Source: an uncultured Bacteroidales bacterium (GTDB lineage: Bacteria > Bacteroidota > Bacteroidia > Bacteroidales > Bacteroidaceae). From it: a DNA stretch of 16,475 bases. The position numbers were made by a program, and so were the translations under genes. Shown here in pieces: positions 1-7,895 of this stretch. Under the pieces are notes generated by a model. The model was not told the DNA's origin and ran no database searches. It saw only the letters and a list, made by a program, of their open reading frames with translations. Positions within the stretch are counted from its first letter, which is position 1. Each line of letters opens with the position of its first letter. The stretch covers positions 1 through 16,475 of the forward strand of contig CALBKR010000297.1 of assembly GCA_937896105.1 (NCBI GenBank), given 5' to 3'.

Positions 1-337
1 TGGCGAGTGCACGGGCAAGCTCGGCACACTCTTCCATCGTTATTCCGGTGACGGGTATGAGAGGGCACACATCGCAGGCTCCCATTCGCGGGTGGGCGCC
101 TTTGTGCTGGCGCATATCAATGAGCTCTGTAGCGCGTTTTATGCCGGCAACGGCGGCCTCAACGACTGCATCGGGCTCTCCAACAAATGTCACGACGGTG
201 CGGTTGGTGGCTTCACCCGGGTCTACATCGAGCAACTTTACACCCTTAACGCTCTCAATGGCATCGGTAATCTGCTTTATGGTTTCCATATTGCGTCCCT
301 CGGAGAAATTAGGAACGCACTCGATAATTTTTCTCAT
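1..337 (-). CDS. ftcD: Glutamate formimidoyltransferase, N-terminal part (truncated by window edge)
   Basis: This cytoplasmic enzyme of histidine degradation moves the formimino group from N-formimino-L-glutamate to tetrahydrofolate. The first 112 residues are visible and begin MRKIIECVPNFSEGR, the hallmark start of the family. A second signature, RQHKGAHPRMGACDVCP, lies at residues 76-92. H82 in it matches, from memory of the porcine FTCD enzyme, the catalytic histidine of the formyltransferase domain. The ATG at 335-337 gives the start expected for the family. The rest of the gene lies left of the window, so I cannot tell whether a cyclodeaminase domain is fused to it. In Bacteroidales the transferase is usually a stand-alone protein next to other hut genes. 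It is transcribed away from the SusCD operon and has its own candidate promoter at 392-399. Identification is firm; only completeness is unknown. Confidence 0.95.
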   Translation of the reverse strand, partial: MRKIIECVPNFSEGRNMETIKQITDAIESVKGVKLLDVDPGEATNRTVVTFVGEPDAVVEAAVAGIKRATELIDMRQHKGAHPRMGACDVCPLIPVTGITMEECAELARALA

Positions 338-391
338 AACTGCTATATTTTTGTATATGTGTGGTCTACATCCTAATCGGCCTCATTCCCA

Positions 392-399
392 CAAAAGTA
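392..399 (-). promoter_or_regulatory. Candidate promoter (-7 box) for ftcD
   Basis: On the minus strand this reads TACTTTTG, a perfect match to the Bacteroidetes -7 consensus TAnnTTTG. The start of transcription would fall near 385, giving a leader of about 50 bases before the ftcD ATG. The matching -33 position, around 419-422, is only TTTT rather than TTTG, so the upstream element is weak. Confidence 0.55.
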
Positions 400-472
400 G
401 TCATTATTTTCAGTATAAAAAATAGTGGCACACCAATTTCAGGGGTAATTTTATATTTTGTAATGTGAAACA

Positions 473-498
473 TATCATTTAACATATATTTAATGATA
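473..498. promoter_or_regulatory. Imperfect palindrome, candidate operator
   Basis: The two halves of this 26-base stretch pair at 11 of 13 positions. The outer arms TATCATT (473-479) and AATGATA (492-498) match perfectly. It ends five bases before the -33 element of the operon promoter and also lies upstream of the ftcD promoter, a natural place for a dimeric regulator. The region is AT-rich, so a chance palindrome is possible and no regulator is encoded nearby. Confidence 0.35.
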
Positions 499-503
499 AC
501 AAG

Positions 504-534
504 TTTGTTTTTATATCCATTTATGATATTTTTG
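504..534 (+). promoter_or_regulatory. Bacteroidetes-type promoter of the SusCD/thioredoxin operon
   Basis: TTTG at 504-507 and TATTTTTG at 527-534 are separated by 19 bases. They match the -33 TTTG and -7 TAnnTTTG elements recognised by the unusual primary sigma factor of Bacteroidetes. Transcription would start near 541, about 58 bases before the first ATG. This is the only good match seen upstream of the eight genes, and none of the internal gaps I checked holds another, which supports one long transcript. Confidence 0.75.
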
Positions 535-552
535 CCGTCATTAAGAACTGTT

Positions 553-571
553 TTGCCCTGTTTTTGGGCAA
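553..571 (+). promoter_or_regulatory. Small hairpin in the operon leader
   Basis: TTGCCC (553-558) and GGGCAA (566-571) form a six-base-pair stem with a seven-base loop, TGTTTTT. It sits in the predicted 5' leader, about 28 bases before the ATG at 599. No run of T follows the stem, so it does not look like a terminator or attenuator. It could affect mRNA stability or translation, or be incidental. Confidence 0.35.
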
Positions 572-598
572 TTGGCGGTTAAAAATCAGGTAACAGCT

Positions 599-1567
599 AT
601 GAGAAAGAGACTATTATTGGCTTTTACGGCCATTGTTGCAGCGCTTGGTACAGCCGGGGCGCAGGAGAAGACGACATTGAGTGCTACAATCTACAATTAT
701 CCGAGGGATATGGTCTATTTTGACTGTGTCCAGACACCGCTCATTGCGGCCGAGTTCCATAACAACCCCGGCGAGGAGCATATCTACAGCTTTGAGTGCG
801 ACGGCCTTGTGTGCATTTCGGTAAACGGTAATGTGAATGTCCTGCTTCAGCCCGGCGATAGCCTGCACCTTGAACTTACCTACAACGAAAAGAATGCGAA
901 GGTCGAGTACAGCGGTACCGAGCGTGCTGTGAGCAACAACCGTCTGGTGAAGAGTATCGACAACATAAAGCGCAGTATGCGTTACAAGGAGCAGCTCCTG
1001 GGCTGTGTGGCTTTAGACATAAAACCAAAAAGCCGCGTTGACGATTCGCGTACGCTGCTCGAAAAGGCTTCGGCGATGATTGCCAGGAGCCAGGCGAGCG
1101 CTGAGGCGAAGAATTATGTTACGGCAATGGTCGATTATCTGGTATATATGTCCTTCATAGAGTATCCTGTTATGTACGAGAGCGTGCGCGGTCTCCCAAT
1201 CAATGAGCAGGAGATAGGCGATTACTGGAGTATTATGGACGGCTATGTGACAAGGAGTGACGCGGAGTCCTTGAACTGTCCCGAGTATGCAAGCCTTCTG
1301 ATGCGTTACTGTTTCTATCTTAACGGCAAGGCTGCCGCTGCAGCCGGCGAGCCATACAATATGCCTGTTGTGATGGAGGATATGTACAATGAGTTCGTAG
1401 CCTGCTACGATGGCGCGCAGAGGGATTTCGTGCTCTACACACTGTTGCGCAATTTCATTATGAACGGCCAGGAGATAGAGAGAGCCGATGTCCTGTACAA
1501 GGATTATATCGCCAATTACAACAGCAACACATTCTACAGGAGTATTCTCGATATGCTCCTGCAATAA
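599..1567 (+). CDS. Exported DUF4369-like protein lacking a thioredoxin domain
   Basis: First gene of the operon, 322 residues. A type I signal peptide, roughly residues 1-22 ending GTAGAQ, sends it to the periplasm. Residues about 25-115 resemble the N-terminal beta domain of Bacteroidetes TlpA/AhpC-like proteins: note LLQPGDSLHLEL (82-93) and the GTERAVSNNR turn (106-115), which corresponds to the NDxY turn of the three thioredoxin proteins later in the operon. Residues 117-322 look helical, like the linker of the same family. The protein stops after YIANYNSNTFYRSILDMLLQ, exactly where relatives continue into the APDF-type start of the thioredoxin domain. No remnant of that domain follows in the 29-base gap. 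A frame open from a TTG at 572 exists, but the ATG at 599 gives a proper signal peptide. Function is unknown; a substrate-binding or scaffold role is a guess. Confidence 0.85.
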   Translation: MRKRLLLAFTAIVAALGTAGAQEKTTLSATIYNYPRDMVYFDCVQTPLIAAEFHNNPGEEHIYSFECDGLVCISVNGNVNVLLQPGDSLHLELTYNEKNAKVEYSGTERAVSNNRLVKSIDNIKRSMRYKEQLLGCVALDIKPKSRVDDSRTLLEKASAMIARSQASAEAKNYVTAMVDYLVYMSFIEYPVMYESVRGLPINEQEIGDYWSIMDGYVTRSDAESLNCPEYASLLMRYCFYLNGKAAAAAGEPYNMPVVMEDMYNEFVACYDGAQRDFVLYTLLRNFIMNGQEIERADVLYKDYIANYNSNTFYRSILDMLLQ

Positions 1568-1596
1568 TTGTAAATCCTTAACTATATATATGTTTT

Positions 1597-4500
1597 ATGA
1601 GAAAGACTATTTCTGACTCGAGGTTTCTCTGCAGGATATTGGCCGTTGCGCTGTTTCTTGTGTGCAGCCTGACTGCTGTGCAGGCGCAGACAACGGACAA
1701 ATGGAAAGAGAAACCCATAACCTTGAGGGTCAGCAACCAGCCTTTGGGCAAGGTGCTCGAGATGGTGGCCGAGGCGGCAGGTGCAACGATAACATTGCAG
1801 GATGTCTCTTTGTGGAACATAAACAAGCCTATTAATCTCGCAGTCAAGGACAAGCCTCTCGACAAGGTGCTTGGCGACCTTATCGGTGACCAGAATATAA
1901 AGATACGTTACGAAGGCGACAACCACATAGTCGTTGAGCCCGATGGCGGTGAGGCTGTTGAACTCACAGTGTCGGGACAGGTCTTCGACAAGGAGACGCT
2001 GGAGACCATTGTGGGTGCTACAGTGCTCATAACGAACGGTACCGGAAAGAACAAGGGTGCGCGGGGCTGCATAACCGACATCGACGGCAAGTTCAGTCTG
2101 CGTGTCAACAAGAACGAGTCCATAAGTATCTCTTGTGTCGGTTACGAGACTGTGACGAAGCAGATAAAGAAAGATGAACCGAATGTCATTGTTGAGCTGA
2201 AGCCGAGCATCGAGCTTGCCGAGGTTGTGGTGACCGGTATCAGCAAGCGCAGCAAGGATAGTTTTACCGGTAACTATGTCGAGGTGAAGGGTGACGACTT
2301 GAGGAAGATGAACCCGACAAATATTCTCAAGGGATTGCAGTATTTCGACCCCAGTTTCAAGATAATAGAGAACAACCTGACAGGTTCCGACCCCAATGCG
2401 GAACCCGATTTCCAGATTCGCGGCGACCAGTCTTTCGGCTCAAAGTCGATGAACAGTATGGATCTTATGCTCGACAATGTATCGAGCCGCCCGAATACAC
2501 CGCTCTTCGTGCTCGACGGCTTTACTGTGCCGATGAGCCGCATTCTTGAGCTCGACCCGGAGCGTGTCGAGAGCATCACTGTGCTCAAGGATGCCGCTGC
2601 GACATCAATCTATGGTTCGCGTGCTGCCAACGGCGTGGTTGTGGTTGAAACAAAGGTTGCACCCGACGGTGCTCTCTCGGTGTCGTACAATGGTACAATG
2701 ACCATTCAGGCTCCGGATCTTACCGATTATAATATGATGGATGCTGCAACAAAGCTCGATACCGAGTGGCGTGCCGGTCTCTATGACCCCAACAATGCTG
2801 CACAGTTGAACCTCTATAACAAATACAGGCGCAATGTGCTTGGCGGTGTCGATACCTATTGGCTCTCGAAGCCTCTGCGCACAGCTGTGCAGCACCGTCA
2901 CTCGGCAAGTGTTGCCGGCGGTACCGATGTCTTCCGCTACAGCCTCGATATCAATGCCTCGATGCAGGATGGTGTGATGAAGGGGTCGGGGAACCAGACA
3001 AAGGGTGTGAATTTCAATATGACATATCTGAAGGAGAAATTCACGATGCGCGCCAATGTAGGCCTTACGGTGAATGACAGTGAGAACTCTCCCTATGGTT
3101 CCTTCTCGCAGTATACAAGGCTCAATCCTTATTATATTCCCGAGGATGCCAACGGCGAGCAGCTGAAGGTGCTCGACAATAATACCGTGAGTGGCCAGAG
3201 CCGAGTCATTACAAATCCTCTCTATGATGCTACAGTGGGTATAAGGGATGTCACCAACAGCCTCAATGTGACAACAACTCTTGGCCTGGAATATATGGTT
3301 CTTGAAAATCTGCGTATTACCGAGCAACTGTCTTACACAAAGGGTATGGCTGGAACTGACAAGTTCCTGCCGTCCGACCACACAAGCTTTGAGCTTGAGG
3401 ATGACCTTACACGCAAGGGTAGCTATTCCAAGAGCACCGGTAATATGTCTTCGTGGTCGAGCAACCTCGGTATCAACTACAATCTGGTGCTCGGCAAGCA
3501 TCTCTTCAGCCTTTTCGGTAACTGGACAATAAGCGAGGACAGGAACGACTATGTGAACCTTGCAGCGACCGGCTATCCCGATAAGCATATGGATGATTTT
3601 ATCTTCGGCAACAAGATGGAGACGAATATGAGCAACATCGGTACCGAGAATATCTCGCGTTCCATCGGACTCATCGGGCAGTTCTCCTACAGCTACGACA
3701 ACCGCTATTCACTCGATATGAATATAAGCGGCGAGGCTTCGTCGCGTTATGCCGACCACGACCTTGTGCCATTCTGGTCGGTCGGCGGCCGATGGAACGC
3801 CCACAATGAGCGTTGGTTGAGGGGGTATCTCTCGAACCTTGTATTCCGTGCAAGCTATGGTGTTACCGGTGAACAGAATTTCAGTCCGGCCGACGCCATT
3901 GAGTATTATACATACTCTAATACTATGCGCCCATACAACTCCTTCGCTGTTCTCGGTGCTCTCTTGAGCGGGCTGAACAATCCAGGCTTGGGATGGGCAA
4001 AGACGCACAATACCAGCCTCTCGGTTGATATCGGTTTCTGGAAAAATCGTGTAAACCTTACATTCAACTACTACGATAACATCACCAAGGAGCTGCTGAC
4101 AAACTATGACCTTGCGCCGTCTACAGGTTTTTCTACAATGGTGATGAATGCCGGCGAGTTGCAGAACAGGGGATTTGACCTGTCGCTGAATGTCATTGCG
4201 GTGCAGAACCTGCGCAAGGAGTTCTTCTGGACAATAAATGCCAATGCCAACCACAACAGGAACAAGATACGCAAACTGTCCGATTACCTCAAGAAGATGA
4301 ACGAGGAGCAGATGAAATCGGCAGCTGCTCCACTGCCGCAATACCGCGAGGGCGAGTCGACAACGACTCTTTATGTTGTGCGCTCGTTGGGTGTTGACCC
4401 TGTTACGGGCAAGGAGGTTTATCTGAAACGTGATGGCACAAAGACATTCGTGTGGAATGCCAATGACAAGGTGCCTGTAGGTGATACAAACCCGATAATA

Positions 4501-4956
4501 AGCGGTACGCTCTCTTCGAGTATAAACTGGAAGGAACTCTCTGTGATGTTGGGCTTTACCTACAAGTATGGCGGTGTGGTGTATAACCAGACTCTTGTCG
4601 ACAAGATAGAGAACCAGAATGTCGCATACAACCTCGACAACCGTGCTGCTCAGGGACGTTGGGAGAAACCGGGCGATGTTACACCCTATGTGGGTTTCAG
4701 CCCGACAGGCGCCAACACCCCGGCAAGTACACGATTTATTATGGACGATAACGAGATAAAGTTAGCAACGTTGAACGTGGGCTACAGGTTTACAAGCGAG
4801 AAATTCAAGTTCCTGCGACGCGCGATGGTCGATGTTGTTGCATTGAACTTCACGACAAATGATTTGGCACGCATCTCGCCCATCAGGATGGAGCGCGGTC
4901 TTGATTACCCGTTTGCACGTTCATACACATTGTCACTCTCAATAATGTTCCGATAA
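1597..4956 (+). CDS. SusC/RagA-family TonB-linked outer-membrane transporter with STN domain
   Basis: This 1119-residue outer-membrane protein imports a ligand captured by its SusD partner, powered by TonB. Domains in order: signal peptide (1-30, AVQA/QTT); an STN (secretin/TonB short N-terminal) domain (about 40-115); a carboxypeptidase-regulatory-like beta domain (about 123-202, with GATV and DIDGKFSL); a TonB-box-like EVVVTG (209-214); a plug (about 220-352) with the family signature VLDG...ESITVLKDAAATSIYGSRAANGVV; then the barrel, ending in aromatic/basic SLSIMFR. Length fits the larger SusC proteins. STN domains normally contact a FecR-like anti-sigma factor to induce their own operon, but no FecR or ECF sigma gene is in the window. 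The SusD gene follows after 30 bases. The substrate cannot be read from the sequence. Confidence 0.96.
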   Translation: MRKTISDSRFLCRILAVALFLVCSLTAVQAQTTDKWKEKPITLRVSNQPLGKVLEMVAEAAGATITLQDVSLWNINKPINLAVKDKPLDKVLGDLIGDQNIKIRYEGDNHIVVEPDGGEAVELTVSGQVFDKETLETIVGATVLITNGTGKNKGARGCITDIDGKFSLRVNKNESISISCVGYETVTKQIKKDEPNVIVELKPSIELAEVVVTGISKRSKDSFTGNYVEVKGDDLRKMNPTNILKGLQYFDPSFKIIENNLTGSDPNAEPDFQIRGDQSFGSKSMNSMDLMLDNVSSRPNTPLFVLDGFTVPMSRILELDPERVESITVLKDAAATSIYGSRAANGVVVVETKVAPDGALSVSYNGTMTIQAPDLTDYNMMDAATKLDTEWRAGLYDPNNAAQLNLYNKYRRNVLGGVDTYWLSKPLRTAVQHRHSASVAGGTDVFRYSLDINASMQDGVMKGSGNQTKGVNFNMTYLKEKFTMRANVGLTVNDSENSPYGSFSQYTRLNPYYIPEDANGEQLKVLDNNTVSGQSRVITNPLYDATVGIRDVTNSLNVTTTLGLEYMVLENLRITEQLSYTKGMAGTDKFLPSDHTSFELEDDLTRKGSYSKSTGNMSSWSSNLGINYNLVLGKHLFSLFGNWTISEDRNDYVNLAATGYPDKHMDDFIFGNKMETNMSNIGTENISRSIGLIGQFSYSYDNRYSLDMNISGEASSRYADHDLVPFWSVGGRWNAHNERWLRGYLSNLVFRASYGVTGEQNFSPADAIEYYTYSNTMRPYNSFAVLGALLSGLNNPGLGWAKTHNTSLSVDIGFWKNRVNLTFNYYDNITKELLTNYDLAPSTGFSTMVMNAGELQNRGFDLSLNVIAVQNLRKEFFWTINANANHNRNKIRKLSDYLKKMNEEQMKSAAAPLPQYREGESTTTLYVVRSLGVDPVTGKEVYLKRDGTKTFVWNANDKVPVGDTNPIISGTLSSSINWKELSVMLGFTYKYGGVVYNQTLVDKIENQNVAYNLDNRAAQGRWEKPGDVTPYVGFSPTGANTPASTRFIMDDNEIKLATLNVGYRFTSEKFKFLRRAMVDVVALNFTTNDLARISPIRMERGLDYPFARSYTLSLSIMFR

Positions 4957-4986
4957 CCGAAACACTATAAAAAATATCATCGAAAA

Positions 4987-6471
4987 ATGAAAAAGAGCAT
5001 AAATATATTCTTTGCAGGCCTTGCAGGCATTTTCTCTCTATCATCGTGCTCGGAGTGGCTCGATGTGGCACCGAACACCGATCTCCCGGCAAAAGAACTC
5101 TTCACGACCGAGACCGGTTTCCAGAGCGCATTGGCAGGGTTGTATATTACAATGACCGAGGAGAGTACATATGGTAAGAACCTTACATTCGGCCTTATGG
5201 ATCAGCTTGCGCAGATGTATGACAAACTGCCCGAGGGAACAACTGATCGCAATAGTGTCTACATATATGACAGGGAGACAAGCGGTGGATACAATACAAA
5301 AGGGACACTTGCCAATGTGTGGCGGTCGCAATATCACATCATAGCCAATGCAAATAACCTGCTCAAGTGGTGGGATCTCAATGGTGAGGTTGTGCTTTTA
5401 GACCCCGAGGTGCGCAGTATGATACGCGGTGAGGCACTTGCCTTGCGTGCTTTCCTGCATTTCGACCTGTTACGGGGTTGGGGACCGATGGATTACGCCT
5501 CGAGCGATGCTGCAAAGGCTATGAAATGTATTCCTTACCGCACCGTGCCCGACCACTCGAAGCAGCCTTTGTTGTCGGCCGAGGCTGTTGTTGACAGCAT
5601 CATAAGGGACCTGAAGGAGGCAAGGGAGTGCTTAAGCTATGAGCTGGAACTCGACTTGAGCGACCGCATCGATAGCCGGCATTTCCGTATGAACTACCAC
5701 GCTGTAAATGCAATGCTGGCTCGTGTCTATAACTATGCCGGCGTGAAGGACAGTGCGGCAATGTATGCCAATTTGGTAATAGATAATTGCGGTCTTGAAC
5801 TTGAGAGCAGCAATGACAACGACCCGATACTGTCCAAAGAGGTAATATTCGGTTTGAGCAAACACGAACTGAAAGACAATCTCTCTGAATATTTTGCAAC
5901 GGGAGAAAAGATGCAGACAAAGTATTACCTGGAAACCTCTACGCTCGACAAGATATTCGATACTTCGGGTTCTGAGGCTGAGGATATGCGCGCAAAGGGA
6001 ACAGCTTTCTACCGTAACTATGAGCTAAGGAATGCGATGTCGTTGAAGTATATTGACAATGACAATGAAATAATACCCCTTATCCGTCTTTCCGAGATGT
6101 ATTATATAGCTTGTAATGCCTCTGAAGGTTCAGATGCAGCATTTTATGTGAACAAGGTGCGCAACAAGCGCGGTATCTCAAAGGCAAAGGATGTTGCTTG
6201 CGATACAGAAGAGCTGCGTATTTCGGCTCTTGATGATGAGTACCGCAAGGAGTTCTATGCCGAGGGACAATATTTCTGGTTCCTGAAGACGCAGGGCCTG
6301 ACAGGCGCGTTGCATCATTGTCCTGATGTGACACTTGTTGAGGAAAATTTTATCTTCCCGCTTCCCGATGCCGAGGTCGAGTATGGCTGGACTGCAGATG
6401 AGGAGAGCGATGATGTTGCCGATAACCTTGACAATGCAGGTGACGACGGTGGCATAACTCCAAGAGTTTAG
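4987..6471 (+). CDS. RagB/SusD-family outer-membrane lipoprotein
   Basis: A 494-residue surface lipoprotein that caps the SusC barrel and binds the nutrient. The signal peptide ends in the lipobox SLSSC, with lipidated C21. SusD signatures are clear: the SEWLDVAPNTDLP start of the mature protein; the helical repeat GEALALRAFLHFDLLRGWG (148-166); the IRLSEMYYIACNA helix; and the C-terminal RKEFYAEGQYFWFLKTQG (420-437). The core ends with NFIFPLPDAEVEYG, the usual SusD finish. About 25 extra residues follow, rich in Asp and Glu (from ADEESDDV to ITPRV), a small departure from typical members. The gene sits directly after its SusC partner in the normal order. Ligand unknown; no sugar-specific residues can be inferred. 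Confidence 0.95.
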   Translation: MKKSINIFFAGLAGIFSLSSCSEWLDVAPNTDLPAKELFTTETGFQSALAGLYITMTEESTYGKNLTFGLMDQLAQMYDKLPEGTTDRNSVYIYDRETSGGYNTKGTLANVWRSQYHIIANANNLLKWWDLNGEVVLLDPEVRSMIRGEALALRAFLHFDLLRGWGPMDYASSDAAKAMKCIPYRTVPDHSKQPLLSAEAVVDSIIRDLKEARECLSYELELDLSDRIDSRHFRMNYHAVNAMLARVYNYAGVKDSAAMYANLVIDNCGLELESSNDNDPILSKEVIFGLSKHELKDNLSEYFATGEKMQTKYYLETSTLDKIFDTSGSEAEDMRAKGTAFYRNYELRNAMSLKYIDNDNEIIPLIRLSEMYYIACNASEGSDAAFYVNKVRNKRGISKAKDVACDTEELRISALDDEYRKEFYAEGQYFWFLKTQGLTGALHHCPDVTLVEENFIFPLPDAEVEYGWTADEESDDVADNLDNAGDDGGITPRV

Positions 6472-6493
6472 TATTAATTTGGTATACGATTAT

Positions 6494-7852
6494 ATGAAAA
6501 GGAGAAATTATTATATAGTTCTGCTGCTGAGCCTTGTCACAGCTTTTACAGCTTGCAAGGAGTACGAACCCGACCTCTTTGACGGGAGTGCGAACGGTGC
6601 ATATTTTGACTATGAGTATGCTGCCGATTTTGACCGTAGTATAAATTTTGCCGAGTATCTTATAGGCAATCCCGATACGGTTACAGTGACATTCAAGGTA
6701 AAGCTGCTCGGTTATCTGACCGACGATAGCCGTACATTGTCGGTAAAGACGAAGACGATAGAGGGCTACGAACTGCCCGATATTACAATTGACAATGTCG
6801 TGTTTGCCAACAAGGAGTTTGAAAAGGAGATTGTGGTCAAGGTAAGGCGTCCCGATGTTGAGGATGTTGTCTATGGCGTATGTATATATCTTGACGGTAG
6901 TGGTGATATCGGTACCGGCATTAACGGAAAGGATGCGGTTAACCTGTTCGTTACCGAATCGTATGAAAAACCTTTGATGTGGCAGGAATCTGTAGAAACG
7001 TATCTTGGCGAGTGGAACCGTGAGAAACATCGGTTCCTTGCAGAACTTATGGGTGATAACCACTATCTCAATGGGGTTTACGACGGGAACGGAAACTATA
7101 GACAAGAGCAACTTCTGAATCTCAATGTGAGTGCTGTGAATGCATTGCTTGCAAGTGAGCCTGTTGAGCCTATAATCGTAGACTTGCCGATATTGGTTGC
7201 GGGTCTATACCCCGACTATCAGGCTCCCTTCTTCTGGAAGGATTGCGAGCAGTATCTTGGAGCCTTCAGGGCAAAGAATTTCTGCCGTTTCACAACAATG
7301 ATGGGCGGCTCGAACACAAGGGATATAATAGCTATGTTTGCCAGTAGCGAGGCGGTGGAGCTGATGAAGAAGGAGTCGGGAAATTTCCACAAGTCCGATG
7401 TCCTCGATATGCTTAACGCATACTATGATTATGCTCTTATGGGCTATCCCATTTCGGAGTACAGAAACCTCTTCTGGGTTGAACTGAGAAGCGACATCAA
7501 CTACGATGTGAGGATACCTTTCTGGTGGGAGGACCCTAACGGTCTCGGTACGGCTGCCATCGTAAAGAAATATTTCGGCGAGTATGATAAAGAAACCGGT
7601 GGCGAAAAATATAAATTTATCCTGGATACTATGATGAAAGAGGATGGTGCCGAGAACTTCATTACAGAGTCGATATTCCCGTTCATATACGATAAAGAGA
7701 ACGATACCTTTGCTTGGGACAAGTCTCCATTTGGTACTAAGCAACTGTCGGGCGAAGAGCGCCTCAAGGAGTGTTACCGTGTTGTCAAGGCTGCCAACAA
7801 AAAACGTCCGCCATCGAGACGATTCGATATCCCAGATGTCGATATTGATTGA
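6494..7852 (+). CDS. DUF4843 domain-containing lipoprotein, extended form
   Basis: A 452-residue lipoprotein. The signal peptide ends in AFTAC, lipidated at C21. Residues about 30-190 follow the DUF4843 pattern: a beta-rich segment containing NPDTVTVTFKVKLLGYLTDDSR, then the diagnostic MWQESVETYLGEWNREKHRFL (162-182). Such proteins commonly follow SusC/SusD and precede a PKD-like lipoprotein, as here, and probably belong to the surface uptake complex. Their exact role is not established. This one is longer than the members I know: residues about 190-452 hold several aromatic-rich stretches (APFFWKDCEQYLG, VRIPFWWEDPNGLG) that I do not recognise. The ATG at 6494 is chosen over a TTG at 6479 because it starts MKRRN directly before the hydrophobic core. 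It lies 22 bases after susD. Confidence 0.85.
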   Translation: MKRRNYYIVLLLSLVTAFTACKEYEPDLFDGSANGAYFDYEYAADFDRSINFAEYLIGNPDTVTVTFKVKLLGYLTDDSRTLSVKTKTIEGYELPDITIDNVVFANKEFEKEIVVKVRRPDVEDVVYGVCIYLDGSGDIGTGINGKDAVNLFVTESYEKPLMWQESVETYLGEWNREKHRFLAELMGDNHYLNGVYDGNGNYRQEQLLNLNVSAVNALLASEPVEPIIVDLPILVAGLYPDYQAPFFWKDCEQYLGAFRAKNFCRFTTMMGGSNTRDIIAMFASSEAVELMKKESGNFHKSDVLDMLNAYYDYALMGYPISEYRNLFWVELRSDINYDVRIPFWWEDPNGLGTAAIVKKYFGEYDKETGGEKYKFILDTMMKEDGAENFITESIFPFIYDKENDTFAWDKSPFGTKQLSGEERLKECYRVVKAANKKRPPSRRFDIPDVDID

Positions 7853-7895
7853 AACCGGACATATAATATGAATAACAATAGAGATGTATAAGAAT

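Larger units (their letters stand above)
338..598. other. Divergent intergenic control region
   Basis: This 261-base AT-rich region separates ftcD (minus) from the eight-gene transport operon (plus). It holds a promoter for each direction, a 26-bp imperfect palindrome between them, and a leader hairpin just before the first operon gene. I see no coding potential, tRNA or recognisable riboswitch in it. A reading frame that starts before 338 and runs into this region on the plus strand is a shadow of ftcD. Confidence 0.7.

Noticed and set aside
48..425. Plus-strand frame of 125 codons across the ftcD start and the intergenic region
   Set aside because: The minus strand here encodes the conserved N-terminus of glutamate formimidoyltransferase; the plus frame shows no recognisable motif.
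572..598. TTG start extending the first operon gene by nine residues
   Set aside because: The extension would place polar residues before the signal peptide; the ATG at 599 gives a normal MRKRLLL start.
2605..3588. Long open frame (327 codons) on the minus strand inside the SusC gene
   Set aside because: The plus-strand frame has unmistakable SusC domains across this interval. The antisense translation is Cys/His/Ile-rich with no family resemblance, a typical shadow of codon bias.
3709..4341. Another long minus-strand frame (210 codons) opposite the SusC barrel
   Set aside because: Same reason: it lies wholly within a confident gene, with no signal peptide, domain or promoter of its own.
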